A DNA stretch of 64,000 bases from Sphingopyxis macrogoltabida (lineage in GTDB: Bacteria > Pseudomonadota > Alphaproteobacteria > Sphingomonadales > Sphingomonadaceae), in NCBI RefSeq assembly GCF_001314325.1, contig NZ_CP009429.1, forward strand, positions 1,488,501 to 1,552,500, in the 5' to 3' direction. Shown here one piece after another: positions 50,053-59,800 of the stretch. Numbering within the stretch: position 1 is the stretch's first letter; every line of letters begins with the position of its first letter. Both the position numbers and the translations under genes were made by a program. The notes beneath the pieces were generated by a model. It searched no databases and was not told the origin of the DNA. It saw nothing but the letters and a program-made list of their open reading frames with translations.

Positions 50053-51672
50053 ATGATGCGTAGCCGATATCTGACCGGCGTCACGATGTTCGCCGTCCTC
50101 GCGTCGGCCCCGGCGCCGTTGCCGCTGGCGGTTGCCCATGCGCAGCCGGGCAGCCAGCAGGGTTTTTGCCGTACCGCCGATCCCTTGCCGCGTCTCGACC
50201 CTGAAGCCCGGCCGCAACAGCAATCGAACGCAGGCTACAAGACCAAGGGCGGCCGCGTTTCGCGCGGCGAAGCCATGCCGATGGCGTCGCCGCCGCCACC
50301 GCCGCCTCCGCCCCCGCCGCCACCTCCGCCGCCGTCCCCGGTTTATGCGCCCGAGGCGCGTTCGGACGAAAGCGCCGAGGCGGTGGTGGTTACCGGGGCG
50401 AGCGCCGAGCGCGGCGCCGCCGACATGTCGGCACCGGTAGAGAGCGCGCCGCCGCCGGCGCCTCCTCCTCCCGGTTCATCGAGCGACTATGCCCGGACCA
50501 GCCCGACGATCGTGCCGCCCTATCCGCCGCGGCCACGCCCGCAACCGCAGCCGCAATCGGGCATATTGACCGCGGGCGAGCATGACGACCTGCTCAACCC
50601 CGAACTTTATGCCGCCTATGTGAACCGGACCGGCCTGGGTCAGGAAATCCGGGTGCTGCCCCGCGTCGACACGATGCGCGTCGTCACGGTGAAGGTGAAC
50701 GACCGCAGCGGCCAGCCGATCCCCTTCGCCGACGTCGTCGTGACCTGTTCGGACGGCAACAGCATCACCATGGCGACGCAGGCCGACGGGAGCGCGGTCT
50801 TTTTCCCCGGCCTCGACCGGCTGAGCGAACGGATCACGGTCACCGCGCGCAAGGCCGGCCGGACGATTGCCGACGCGCGGCCGGTGCTCGTCGCCGACGC
50901 GCCGGGCGGCCAGACCGTCGGGCTGACCGCGAACCAGGCGGCGGCGAAGGTCAGCAAGCTCGACCTGATGCTCGTCGTCGACACGACGGGGAGCATGGGC
51001 GACGAAATCAGTTACCTGCAGGCCGAATTGCGTTCGATCATCGGCGCCATCACTGCGAAGCACCGCGATCTCGACATCCGGATCGGCTTTGTCTTCTATC
51101 GCGATCTCGGCGACGAATATGTCACGCGGACGATCGCCTTCGACAGCGACATCGGCCGGGTGCAGGGCCAGCTAGCGCAGCAATATGCGAGCGGCGGGGG
51201 CGATTATCCCGAAGCGATGGATCAGGCGCTGATCCGCGCGGTCGGCCAGTCGTGGCGGCCCGATGCGGTGAAGTCGCTGCTGCTCGTCGCCGATGCGCCG
51301 CCGCACGACGACAAGTTCGGCCGGACATGGGCTGCGGCCGAGGCGGCACGTGCCAAGCGCATTCACATCACGCCGGTGGCCGCCTCCGGCGTTGCCGACA
51401 AGGCCGAATATGCAATGCGCGCGATGGCGGCAGCCACGCAGTCGCGGTACCTGTTCCTGACCGACGACAGCGGCGTCGGCAATCCGCACGCGCCGCCGGC
51501 GATCGACTGTTACCTCGTCACCCGGCTCGACGCCCTCGTCCGGCGGGTGATCGACAGCCAGATCAGCGGCCGCCGGATCGAGCCCGCGGATCAGGAAATC
51601 ATCCGCAGCGTCGGCAATTACGATGCCGGGAAGTGCATCCTGCCGGTGGATTTCAAATGGCAGAACGGATGA
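50053..51672 (+). CDS. Exported von Willebrand factor A domain protein with polyproline linker
   Basis: A 539-residue protein: signal peptide (to about residue 30), a run of 15 prolines at residues 80-94 followed by a second Pro-rich stretch to about 170, a small beta domain (VKVNDRSGQPIPFADVVVTC, about 215-290), and a VWA domain from about 305. The metal-ion-dependent adhesion site DTTGS starts at Asp310 and is intact. Proline codons in the run are mixed, so it is not simple slippage. A weak ATG at 50056 is equally possible. Function is unknown; ligand binding at the envelope is inferred. It lies where topA usually follows dprA. Confidence 0.8.
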   Translation: MMRSRYLTGVTMFAVLASAPAPLPLAVAHAQPGSQQGFCRTADPLPRLDPEARPQQQSNAGYKTKGGRVSRGEAMPMASPPPPPPPPPPPPPPPSPVYAPEARSDESAEAVVVTGASAERGAADMSAPVESAPPPAPPPPGSSSDYARTSPTIVPPYPPRPRPQPQPQSGILTAGEHDDLLNPELYAAYVNRTGLGQEIRVLPRVDTMRVVTVKVNDRSGQPIPFADVVVTCSDGNSITMATQADGSAVFFPGLDRLSERITVTARKAGRTIADARPVLVADAPGGQTVGLTANQAAAKVSKLDLMLVVDTTGSMGDEISYLQAELRSIIGAITAKHRDLDIRIGFVFYRDLGDEYVTRTIAFDSDIGRVQGQLAQQYASGGGDYPEAMDQALIRAVGQSWRPDAVKSLLLVADAPPHDDKFGRTWAAAEAARAKRIHITPVAASGVADKAEYAMRAMAAATQSRYLFLTDDSGVGNPHAPPAIDCYLVTRLDALVRRVIDSQISGRRIEPADQEIIRSVGNYDAGKCILPVDFKWQNG

Positions 51673-51697
51673 GGTCCTGACGTCACCCCATTGACAC

Positions 51698-51725
51698 GCC
51701 CCCGCATCTGACCGAATGCGGGGGC
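51698..51725 (+). terminator. Perfect 10-bp hairpin after the VWA gene
   Basis: GCCCCCGCAT, an 8-nt loop and ATGCGGGGGC form a strong stem 26 nt after the VWA stop, without a T run. It separates the VWA gene from the next one. Confidence 0.5.
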
Positions 51726-51794
51726 CGTGGGTCGCTTCGGGGAACCCTTGCCGCCGGTTTGATTCCGGCCGCGGGGGACGGAGGACCAGAATCC

Positions 51795-52787
51795 ATGAAA
51801 AAGCTGCTGTCGGCTGCCGCCGTGCTGGCGTTGCTCGCCCAGCCCATCCATGTCGCCGCGAAACAGGTGGAGCCCGTCAAGATATCGGGGCCTGCGAACG
51901 CGAAGGGCGTCACCAACGTCACCGTCGGCGCGTTCAACGTCGGCTTCATCTTCGAATCGATCGACCGTACGGCCGCATCGGGCGGCCTGATGGGCGCGTT
52001 CGGAGGCACGACCAAGGCGAAGAGCGAACTCGTCGGCGTAACGCCCGAAATGATGCAGGCGATCACCGATGCCGCTTACGCCGACTTCGTCGCCCAACTG
52101 GCCGCGGGCGGCTACACCGTCCAGCCCGCCGCCGACCTGTTCGGCCACACGGCGCTCGCCAAGACCAAGTCGCAGGAAGTCCCGCTCGACATCAACATCG
52201 CGCTCGAAAAGGGCAGCAAGGGCAAGGCGACCTATTTCAAACCGTCGGCGCTGCCGTCGCTGCTGATGATCCCGGGCGACTTCATGGGATCGGGCATGAG
52301 CAGCATGGGGATCAACATGTCGGCCGGGCAGGCGAACATGGCGCTGAACAATTATGCTCGAGAAACCGGGGTCGGGGTGATCGACGTCGTCTATCTCATC
52401 GACTTTTCGCAGCAAAAGCGCCCCGGCGCGTTCAGCTTCGGCGGCCTCCAGGTCAACAGCGCGCTGTCGGTCAGCGCTGACTATTCGCGCATGACGTTGA
52501 TCGCGCCGAGCGGCAAGCAGTCGGTGATCACCGTTAAGGCGCCGGTGGCGGTCGAGGGCGAGTTCGTCGAAAAGAGCGATGCGTCGAGCGGGACCGACAA
52601 GGCGCTGCAGTCGGGCGCGAACGTCGCGGGCGGAGTTGCCGCAGTGATGGGCTTCGGCGGTCTCCGCTTCGGCAAGACGCGCAAGTTCGCCTTCACCGCC
52701 AAACCCGGCAATTATGAGGAAGGCGCGGCGAAAGCAGCGAATCTCGCTAGCGCGATGCTGCTGGGGCGGTTGGGGGCGCTGCGGTAA
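51795..52787 (+). CDS. Secreted protein of unknown function
   Basis: A 330-residue protein with a signal peptide (MKKLLSAAAVLALLAQPIHV). The mature part includes VTVGAFNVGFIFESID near residue 45, a Gly/Met-rich segment DFMGSGMSSMGINMSAG at about 165, and beta-type stretches (IDVVYLIDFSQ, FGGLQVNSALSVSADYSR). No catalytic motif or known domain was recognised. ATG 51795 follows ACGGAGGA. A strong palindrome at 52797 follows the stop. Confidence 0.75.
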   Translation: MKKLLSAAAVLALLAQPIHVAAKQVEPVKISGPANAKGVTNVTVGAFNVGFIFESIDRTAASGGLMGAFGGTTKAKSELVGVTPEMMQAITDAAYADFVAQLAAGGYTVQPAADLFGHTALAKTKSQEVPLDINIALEKGSKGKATYFKPSALPSLLMIPGDFMGSGMSSMGINMSAGQANMALNNYARETGVGVIDVVYLIDFSQQKRPGAFSFGGLQVNSALSVSADYSRMTLIAPSGKQSVITVKAPVAVEGEFVEKSDASSGTDKALQSGANVAGGVAAVMGFGGLRFGKTRKFAFTAKPGNYEEGAAKAANLASAMLLGRLGALR

Positions 52788-52796
52788 ATCCGGTAT

Positions 52797-52826
52797 CCGT
52801 CATCCCGGTACAGGCCGGGATGACGG
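52797..52826. repeat. REP-like palindrome upstream of topA
   Basis: CCGTCATCCCGG, TACAGG, CCGGGATGACGG is a perfect 12-bp inverted repeat 10 nt after the preceding stop. The GTCATCCCGG core is shared with the repeats after topA (55509-55584). It could also end transcription of the secreted protein gene. Confidence 0.7.
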
Positions 52827-52934
52827 AGATCGCCATGACCGAATTTGTTTCGGTTAAATCCCCTTGACGGAACATGCCGCGCCCCGCCACCCTCGCGCGT
52901 ACGTACGTAAGCGTTTTCGGGGATAGAGTTTTTC

Positions 52935-55493
52935 ATGCAATTGGTGATTGTGGAATCGCCCGCCAAGGCGAAGACGATCGAGAAATATCTTGGTCGCGAT
53001 TTCAAGGTGCTGGCCAGCTATGGCCATGTCCGCGACCTGCCGCCGAAGGACGGCTCGGTCGATCCCGACGACGGCTTTTCGATGCAATGGCAGCTTTATC
53101 CCGACAAGGCGAAGCGGCTGAAGGAAATCCAGGACGCGGCCAAGACTGCCGACCGACTGATCCTCGCGACTGACCCTGATCGCGAGGGCGAGGCGATCAG
53201 CTGGCATGTGCAGGAATTGCTGCGCGCGAAGAAGGCACTGCCGCAGGCGGTCGACCGCGTGACCTTCAACGCGATCACCAAGCAGGCGGTGACCGACGCG
53301 ATGGCGCATCCGCGCGCGCTCGATGACGATTTGATCGACGCCTATCGCGCGCGCCGTGCGCTCGACTATCTGGTCGGCTTCACCCTGTCGCCGGTGCTGT
53401 GGCGCAAGCTGCCCGGCGCCAAGTCGGCGGGCCGCGTCCAGTCGGTAACCCTGCGCATGGTCGTCGAGCGCGAGCGCGAGATCGAGGCCTTTGTCGCGCA
53501 GCAATATTGGTCGGTCACCGGCCTGTTCGAAATGGGCGGCACGCCGTTCCGGGCGCGGCTCGCGCGGTGGCGCGGCGACAAGATCGAGCGGCTGTCGATC
53601 GGCACCGAAGCCGACGCTCGCGCCGCCGAAGCCGATGTGAAGGCCGGCCATTTCACCGTCGACACGGTCGAGACCAAGCCGCTGACGCGCAACCCGCCGC
53701 CGCCCTTCACCACCTCGACGCTGCAGCAGGAGGCAGCGCGCAAGCTCGGCTTCTCGGCGAGCCACACGATGCGGATCGCGCAGGCGCTCTACGAGGACGG
53801 CGCGATCACCTATATGCGGACCGACGGCGTCCAGATGGACGGCAGCGCGATCAGCGCGGCGCGCAAGGCGATCGCCGACCGCTATGACGGCGGCTATGTC
53901 CCCGATCAGCCGCGCCAGTATCAGACCAAGGCGAAGAACGCGCAGGAAGCGCACGAAGCGATCCGCCCGACCGACTTTTCGAAGGACAAGGCCGGCAGCG
54001 GCGACCATGCGCGACTGTACGAGCTGGTCTGGAAGCGTGCGCTGGCGAGCCAGATGGCGTCGGCGCGGCTCGAACGCACCAGCATCGACCTCAGCGACGG
54101 CACCGGCAAGACGATGCTGCGCGCGACGGGGCAGGTGGTGAAATTCCCCGGCTTCCTCGCGCTTTATGATGAGGGCCGCGACGATAGCGGCGATGACGAG
54201 GATGCGCGCCTGCTGCCTGCGATGAGCAAGGGCGATGCGCCGGCGAAGACCGGCGTCGAGGTCGAAAGCCACGAAACGCAGCCGCCGCCGCGCTATTCGG
54301 AAGCGAGCCTCGTCAAGAAGATGGAGGAGCTCGGCATCGGGCGCCCGTCGACCTATGCGTCGATCGTCCAGGTGCTCAAGGACCGTGGCTATGTGACCGT
54401 CGAGAAGAACCGCTTCATTCCCGAAGAAAGCGGACGGCTGCTGACTGCCTTCCTCGAACGCTTCTTCGAACGCTATGTCGAATATGACTATACCGCCGGG
54501 CTCGAGGAAGAACTCGACGACGTGTCCGGCGGCCGCGCCCAGTGGCAGGCGGTGCTCGACCGCTTCTGGCGCGATTTTAAGCCGCGCACCGGCGAGGTCA
54601 TGGAGCAGAAGCCGTCGGAGATCACCGCGGCGCTCGACGAATTTCTCGGCCCCTATCTCTTTCCCGACAAGGGCGACGGCAGCGACCCGCGCCTGTGCCC
54701 CAATTGCGGCACCGGGCGGCTCGCGCTGCGCGGCGGCAAATTCGGGCCGTTCATCGCGTGCAGCAACTATCCCGACTGCAAGTTCACGCGGAAATTCGCG
54801 CAGCCGGGAGGCAGCGACGCGGGCGACACGGGGCCGGAGGCGATGGGGACCGATCCCGACAGCGGGCTTGAGGTCACGAAGCGCAGCGGGCGTTTCGGAC
54901 CCTATATCCAGCTCGGCGACGGCAAGGAGGCAAAGCGCTCGTCGATCCCGAAGGATATTCCGGCCGAGGATTTCGACCTCGACTATGCGTTGCGGCTGCT
55001 CAGCCTGCCGCGCGAGGTCGGCGTGCATCCCGAAAGCGGCAAGCCGATCATGGCGGGGCTCGGGCGCTATGGCCCCTATCTGCTTCATGACGGCAAATAT
55101 GCGAAGCTGACCGGTACGGCCGAAATCTTCGACATCGGCATGAACGCCGCGGTCGTCCGGATCGCCGAGGCGGCGAGCGGCGGTGGACGCGGGCGGACCA
55201 AGGCCGAACCGCTCAACACTTTCGGACCGCACCCGACGAGCGGCGGCGAGATGAAGCTGATGGAAGGGCGCTTCGGTCCCTATGTCACCGACGGCACGAC
55301 CAATGCGACTTTGCCCAAGACCGCCGACCCGGCGACGCTGACGCTCGAGGAGGCGATCGCGCTGATCGATGCGCGCGCCGCCAAGGGGCCCGCAAAGGGC
55401 AAGAAAAAGGCAGCGCCGAAGAAAAAGGCTGCTGCGAAGAAGCCTGCAGCCAAAAAGGCGCCGGCGAAAAAGGCGGCGACTGCCAAAGAATGA
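52935..55493 (+). CDS. topA: DNA topoisomerase I
   Basis: Type IA topoisomerase that relaxes negative supercoils. The 852-residue protein begins with the TOPRIM domain (VIVESPAKAKTIEKYLG), has the catalytic Tyr293 in ITYMRTDG, and after about residue 590 a four-cysteine zinc motif (CPNCG...CSNYPDC) and further repeat-like C-terminal segments. The end is a Lys/Ala/Pro-rich tail (about 820-852) that likely binds DNA, common in this lineage. Confidence 0.97.
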   Translation: MQLVIVESPAKAKTIEKYLGRDFKVLASYGHVRDLPPKDGSVDPDDGFSMQWQLYPDKAKRLKEIQDAAKTADRLILATDPDREGEAISWHVQELLRAKKALPQAVDRVTFNAITKQAVTDAMAHPRALDDDLIDAYRARRALDYLVGFTLSPVLWRKLPGAKSAGRVQSVTLRMVVEREREIEAFVAQQYWSVTGLFEMGGTPFRARLARWRGDKIERLSIGTEADARAAEADVKAGHFTVDTVETKPLTRNPPPPFTTSTLQQEAARKLGFSASHTMRIAQALYEDGAITYMRTDGVQMDGSAISAARKAIADRYDGGYVPDQPRQYQTKAKNAQEAHEAIRPTDFSKDKAGSGDHARLYELVWKRALASQMASARLERTSIDLSDGTGKTMLRATGQVVKFPGFLALYDEGRDDSGDDEDARLLPAMSKGDAPAKTGVEVESHETQPPPRYSEASLVKKMEELGIGRPSTYASIVQVLKDRGYVTVEKNRFIPEESGRLLTAFLERFFERYVEYDYTAGLEEELDDVSGGRAQWQAVLDRFWRDFKPRTGEVMEQKPSEITAALDEFLGPYLFPDKGDGSDPRLCPNCGTGRLALRGGKFGPFIACSNYPDCKFTRKFAQPGGSDAGDTGPEAMGTDPDSGLEVTKRSGRFGPYIQLGDGKEAKRSSIPKDIPAEDFDLDYALRLLSLPREVGVHPESGKPIMAGLGRYGPYLLHDGKYAKLTGTAEIFDIGMNAAVVRIAEAASGGGRGRTKAEPLNTFGPHPTSGGEMKLMEGRFGPYVTDGTTNATLPKTADPATLTLEEAIALIDARAAKGPAKGKKKAAPKKKAAAKKPAAKKAPAKKAATAKE

Positions 55494-55508
55494 GGTCATC
55501 AGAATGAG

Positions 55509-55584
55509 GTCATCCCGGCGAAGGCCGGGATCTCACCCTAACGCCATGAAGCAACGGCGAGATCCCGGCCTTCGCCGGGATGAC
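55509..55584. repeat. Paired REP-like sequences in inverted orientation after topA
   Basis: Two perfect 26-bp copies in opposite orientation (55509-55534 and 55559-55584, GTCATCCCGGCGAAGGCCGG and complement) are separated by 24 bp. Each arm folds on itself and the two can pair into one long hairpin. The unit resembles the REP/BIME elements common in sphingomonads. A short direct repeat, TGAGGTCATC, flanks the left copy. Confidence 0.75.
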
Positions 55585-55632
55585 GGTCGCGTTTCCACAT
55601 GATAAGACGGCGTGCATCGGGGAGACCTGTCC

Positions 55633-56757
55633 ATGCGCCACCTGTTCGCCGCCGTCCTGCTCGCCATCCTTTCTGCGCTTTCCGTGCCGGCCGCAGCCCA
55701 GCCGTCGCGCTACCTGATCTCGGCGCAGCCCATGGCGGACGCGCCGCCGGGCGTGCAGGCCTGGCGGGTGCAGTATTGGACTACCAACGGCAGCGGCACA
55801 CGCTTCGCGGTGACCGGCATCGTCGCCGCGCCGATGGAAGCGATCCCGCCGCGTCCGCGCCGGGTGATTGCCTGGACGCACGGCGCTTGGGGCGTCGCCG
55901 AGAAATGCGCGCCCTCGCTCAGCCCGAATTTCTTCGAATATTCGGCGGGCATGAATGCGGTTCGCAACGGCTATGTCGTGGTGGCGCCCGATTATATCGG
56001 TCTTGCCAGTCCGACGATGCATCCGTTTCTGGTCGGCCCCGATACGGCAAATGCCGTCCTCGACGGTGTGCGGGCGGCGCGCGAGATTCCGGGTACGGCG
56101 GCGGGCGGCAGTTTCGCCGTCTGGGGCGAATCGCAGGGCGGACATGCGGCACTATGGACGGCGACGGCGGCGCGCACCTATGCACCCGAATTGACGTTGG
56201 TCGCCACGGCCGCCGCCGCTCCGCCGACCGACCTTGCCGCGAACCTCCGCGAAGGCAGCGACAAGAATGCGCGTGCGTTGCTGATGTCCTTCGCGCTGCA
56301 TAGCTGGTCGACGCTCTATGACTTCCCGCTCGACAGCATTGCCAACCGGACCAATCAGGGCATCATCCACCGGCTCGCCGAGAATAATTGCGTCGCGTTC
56401 AACAAGAAGCCGAAGCTCGGAACGATCCTCGGCATCCTGAGCGTCGCGCGCGCTACGAAGAACAAGGATATCGCAAGGATCGAACCCTTCGGCTCCTTCG
56501 CGCGCGCCAACAGTGTGGATCCGGCGCGCGTTCCGGGGCCGCTCCTGATCGCGCAGAGCAGCAAGGACACGATCGTCGCTCCCGCGGTGACGCGCAAGTT
56601 TGCCAAGGCGGTCTGCAAACGCGGCACGCCCCTTCGCTGGATCGACATGACCGGCGATCATGGCGCGAGCGCAAAGGACAGCGCGCAGGAGACGATCGGC
56701 TGGATCACCGCGCGCTTCGACGGCAATCCGCCGCCGAGTGATTGCCGGCGGATCTAG
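55633..56757 (+). CDS. Secreted lipase-like alpha/beta hydrolase
   Basis: A 374-residue exported hydrolase with signal peptide (to about residue 23, VPAAAQ). The order resembles the secretory lipase (LIP) family: VIAWTHGAWG (oxyanion), YVVVAPDYIGL, nucleophile elbow WGESQGGHAALW, an acid in SSKDTIV and the His in TGDHGAS. Substrate is likely an ester or lipid. The ATG at 55633 follows GGGGAGA. It ends 1 nt from the convergent membrane protein gene. Confidence 0.85.
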   Translation: MRHLFAAVLLAILSALSVPAAAQPSRYLISAQPMADAPPGVQAWRVQYWTTNGSGTRFAVTGIVAAPMEAIPPRPRRVIAWTHGAWGVAEKCAPSLSPNFFEYSAGMNAVRNGYVVVAPDYIGLASPTMHPFLVGPDTANAVLDGVRAAREIPGTAAGGSFAVWGESQGGHAALWTATAARTYAPELTLVATAAAAPPTDLAANLREGSDKNARALLMSFALHSWSTLYDFPLDSIANRTNQGIIHRLAENNCVAFNKKPKLGTILGILSVARATKNKDIARIEPFGSFARANSVDPARVPGPLLIAQSSKDTIVAPAVTRKFAKAVCKRGTPLRWIDMTGDHGASAKDSAQETIGWITARFDGNPPPSDCRRI

Positions 56758-56758
56758 T

Positions 56759-57196
56759 TCAGGAAAAAGTGCCGGGGTCGACGGGAGGCTTGCCGTTGAA
56801 CCATGCCGCTGCGTCGGGCCGGAACAGCATGTAGATCGCCACCCCCTGAAGGATTGTCAGGACGAATGTGACGCCGAGCGACAGGCCCTGCGGTCCCAGC
56901 GGGTTGTCGAGATTCCGCAGGATCGAAACCAGTCCGAGCGCGAAGAAGGCGACCAAAATCCACTTGGCGACTTTGCTGGCTCGCGCCGAGATGAAATACC
57001 AGATGACGAGGTTGATGATCATGCCGATGACGAAGGAGGCGATGATAAAGCCCGATCCGAAACCCGTGGCGGCAAATTCCGGGGAGCTGGCGAGCTTTTC
57101 CGATATGGCGCTCCACCCGATAATGAAATTCAGCGCGCCGAGTACCAAAGACCCGAGATAGAGGCGGTCGAACAATATGATGGAATCGGGTTTCAT
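56759..57196 (-). CDS. Four-helix membrane protein of unknown function
   Basis: A 145-residue protein with four hydrophobic segments (about 8-28, 48-70, 77-96 and 105-125). The N-terminus KPDSIILFDRLYLGSLVLG resembles small uncharacterised inner-membrane proteins; no enzyme motif is seen. It starts 22 nt after the end of era and lies on the same strand. Confidence 0.75.
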   Translation of the reverse strand: MKPDSIILFDRLYLGSLVLGALNFIIGWSAISEKLASSPEFAATGFGSGFIIASFVIGMIINLVIWYFISARASKVAKWILVAFFALGLVSILRNLDNPLGPQGLSLGVTFVLTILQGVAIYMLFRPDAAAWFNGKPPVDPGTFS

Positions 57197-57218
57197 AATG
57201 TTTGCCCCCTCTTTGCCC

Positions 57219-58112
57219 CTAATCGACCCAGTCGAGTCCCATGTCGCGGTAGACGCTGCGGTCCTCGTCCCAGTTTTCCTTGACCTTGACGTGCAGGAAC
57301 AGATGGACCTTGCGGCCCATGAGTTCGGTCAGTTCGGCGCGGGCGCGGGCGCCGATTTCCTTGATTCGGCTGCCGCCCTTGCCGAGTACGATCGCGCGCT
57401 GGTTGTCGCGCGCGACGTAGATTTGCTGGTGGATTTCGGCGCTGCCGTCGGGGCGCGACTTGAACAGTTCGGTCTCGACCGTCGACTGATAGGGCAGTTC
57501 TTCGTGAAGCTGGCGATAGAGTTGTTCGCGCGTGATTTCGGCGGCGAGCATGCGTTCGGGCGCGTCGCTGACCTCGTCCTCGGGGAAATGCCACGGCCCC
57601 TCGGGCATCAGCGCGGCGAGATGCGCCTTGAGTTCGGGGACGCCATCGCCGCTGCTCGCGGCGATGAAGAAGGTTTCGTCGAATGCGACCTTGCCGTTGA
57701 GTTCGGTCGCGATGGTGAGCAGCTTGTCCTTCTTGGTCAGGTCGACCTTGTTGAGGATCAGATATTTTTTCTCGGGCCGGTTAGCGATGCCCTCCAGCAC
57801 GCGCTCGACGCGGCCGGTCAGCTTGGCGGCGGCATCGACCATGACGAGGATCGCTTCGGCCTCCTCGAGGCTGCCCCAGGCGGCGGCGACCATCGCGCGG
57901 TCGAGACGGCGCGTCGGCGCGAAGATGCCGGGCGTGTCGATCAGCACGATCTGCGCGTCGCCTTCCATCGCAACGCCCATCAGCCGCGTCCGCGTCGTCT
58001 GCGCCTTGGGGCTGACGATCGCGACCTTCTGGCCGACCAGCGCGTTGACGAGGGTCGATTTGCCCGCATTGGGCGCGCCGACGACGGCGACGAAACCGCA
58101 ACGCTGGGTCAT
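57219..58112 (-). CDS. era: GTPase Era
   Basis: Ribosome-associated GTPase for 16S rRNA maturation. The G1 loop [17 protein letters not shown]3 DTPGIF, G4 LNKVDL and a C-terminal KH domain with [17 protein letters not shown] are all seen in 297 residues. Overlap with rnc (ATGA) is conserved in bacteria. Confidence 0.97.
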   Translation of the reverse strand: MTQRCGFVAVVGAPNAGKSTLVNALVGQKVAIVSPKAQTTRTRLMGVAMEGDAQIVLIDTPGIFAPTRRLDRAMVAAAWGSLEEAEAILVMVDAAAKLTGRVERVLEGIANRPEKKYLILNKVDLTKKDKLLTIATELNGKVAFDETFFIAASSGDGVPELKAHLAALMPEGPWHFPEDEVSDAPERMLAAEITREQLYRQLHEELPYQSTVETELFKSRPDGSAEIHQQIYVARDNQRAIVLGKGGSRIKEIGARARAELTELMGRKVHLFLHVKVKENWDEDRSVYRDMGLDWVD

Positions 58113-58789
58113 TTTTCCTGTCCTTCGAGTTCGGCGAGCAGCGCCGCCGCTGCCGCTTTTTCGGCCGCCTGTTTGCTCGCGCCTTCGGCTTCGGCGCGCG
58201 CGAGCTTGCCGACGCTCACCGCGACGCGAAAGCGCGGGGCATGGTCGGGGCCTTCGCGCGCGACGATCTCATATTCGGGCGGGCGCCGCTTGCGCGCCAG
58301 CGCCCATTCCTGAAGCGCCGCCTTCGGGTGTTTGGGTGCGGCCTGCTGGCCCTCGATCATCGCGCCCCAGTGGGCGAGAATGAAAGCGCGCGCCGCATCG
58401 GCTCCCTGGTCGAGATAGAGCGCGCCGATCAGCGCCTCGATCGCGTCGGCAGCGATATTGTCGCTGTATCGGCCACCATCGCTGCGTGCCTGCGCCCCGA
58501 AGCGGACGAGTGCGGTAAGGTCGAGCCGGCGCGCGATGGCGGCGCAGGTTTCACCCGAGGCGAGCGCATGCAACCGCGACGAAAGCTCGCCCTCGGTTGC
58601 GGCGGGAAAACGCGTATAGAGCTCGGACGCGATGACGAGCCCGAGGACGCGGTCGCCGAGAAATTCGAGCCGCTGATAGTCGGCGCGGCCCGTACTGCCG
58701 TGGGTCAGGGCCTGATCGTAAAGTGCCAGGTTGCCCGGGGCGCGGCCGATGATGTCGGCGAGCGCCCCGGTGTCGAGGGTGTCGTTCAA
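58109..58789 (-). CDS. rnc: Ribonuclease III
   Basis: Double-stranded RNA endonuclease that processes rRNA precursors. The signature [15 protein letters not shown] holds catalytic acids, [15 protein letters not shown] holds the second pair, and a double-stranded RNA-binding domain occupies the last 70 residues. The 226-residue protein overlaps both era and lepB by 4 nt. Confidence 0.97.
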   Translation of the reverse strand: MNDTLDTGALADIIGRAPGNLALYDQALTHGSTGRADYQRLEFLGDRVLGLVIASELYTRFPAATEGELSSRLHALASGETCAAIARRLDLTALVRFGAQARSDGGRYSDNIAADAIEALIGALYLDQGADAARAFILAHWGAMIEGQQAAPKHPKAALQEWALARKRRPPEYEIVAREGPDHAPRFRVAVSVGKLARAEAEGASKQAAEKAAAAALLAELEGQEK

Positions 58790-59679
58790 AAACCGTCCCC
58801 GATGCGGCTCCAGCGCGCGGCGGTGAACCAGCTGATCGGGTTGAACCAGCTTGCCGACCCGTCGGTCGAGAACATGCCGACCAGCGCGTGGCCGACGAGA
58901 TTCTTTTCGGGGACGAGGCCGATGCCCTCATTCTCTACTGCCGGAAAACGGCTGTCGGCGCTGCGGTCGCGGTTGTCGCCCATCAGGAACAAATGTCCTT
59001 CGGGCACGACGACCAATGCTGTATTGTCCTGCGGGATAGTCGTGATGTCGAGGATCGCATAGCTTTTTCCGCTCGGCAGCGTTTCGCGGAACTGCTTGTA
59101 GCGGCACTGGCGCAGGCCGGCCGCGCTCACTTCCTCGAACTCGGGCGAATAGCAGGGCAGGGTGCCCGTCGCGCGCGATGCTTCGATCATGTTCGGCGTC
59201 ACCGGGATGACGAGATCGGGCATCGCTTCGCGCTTCAGCGGCGCGCCGTTGAGCCAGACGATGCCGTCGCGAACCTGCACGCTGTCGCCGGGCAGGCCGA
59301 TGACGCGCTTGATATAATCATTGTCGGCGACCGGCGGCGCCTTGAAAACGACGACGTCGCCGCGTTCGGGGGTGCGCGCGAAAATCCGGCCGGGGATCAG
59401 CGGGACGCTGAACGGCAGGCTGTACTTCGAATAGCCATAGGCCATTTTGTTGACGAGCAGATAGTCGCCGATCAGCAGTCGCGGCTGCATCGATTCCGAA
59501 GGAATGTTGAAGGGTGACAGGAAAAAGCTGCGGAAAATCAACACTGCGACCGCCAGCAGGGCAAGGAAGCGGACGGTATCGACCGCCTCTTCCTTCGCCG
59601 ACACCGGGGTCGGGGTGGGGGAGGCCGGCGCCGGCTGGTCGGCAGGCGCGTTATCGGCAGTAAAGCTGGCTTCGGTCAT
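58786..59679 (-). CDS. lepB: Signal peptidase I
   Basis: Membrane serine peptidase that removes export signals. The catalytic Ser is in [10 protein letters not shown] (near residue 62), the Lys in [12 protein letters not shown], and [11 protein letters not shown] is the third family box. One membrane helix at about 36-56 follows a Pro/Ala-rich cytoplasmic head. The ATG at 59679 is used; the longer frame beyond it overlaps pgi antisense and is not real. First gene of lepB-rnc-era. Confidence 0.96.
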   Translation of the reverse strand: MTEASFTADNAPADQPAPASPTPTPVSAKEEAVDTVRFLALLAVAVLIFRSFFLSPFNIPSESMQPRLLIGDYLLVNKMAYGYSKYSLPFSVPLIPGRIFARTPERGDVVVFKAPPVADNDYIKRVIGLPGDSVQVRDGIVWLNGAPLKREAMPDLVIPVTPNMIEASRATGTLPCYSPEFEEVSAAGLRQCRYKQFRETLPSGKSYAILDITTIPQDNTALVVVPEGHLFLMGDNRDRSADSRFPAVENEGIGLVPEKNLVGHALVGMFSTDGSASWFNPISWFTAARWSRIGDGF

Positions 59680-59800
59680 GTCCGCGCATTGGCGATGAAT
59701 AGGTTCCCACGTCAAGCGAATATCGGCGGATGGCGCTGGCGCACCGATGGCGGCGGGCCTATGAAAAGGCCGATCTCGCCCCTCGAAGGAATCCAAGTCC

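Noticed and set aside
52854-55499. An 881-codon minus-strand frame across topA
   Set aside because: Complete antisense shadow of topoisomerase I, with no recognisable motif.
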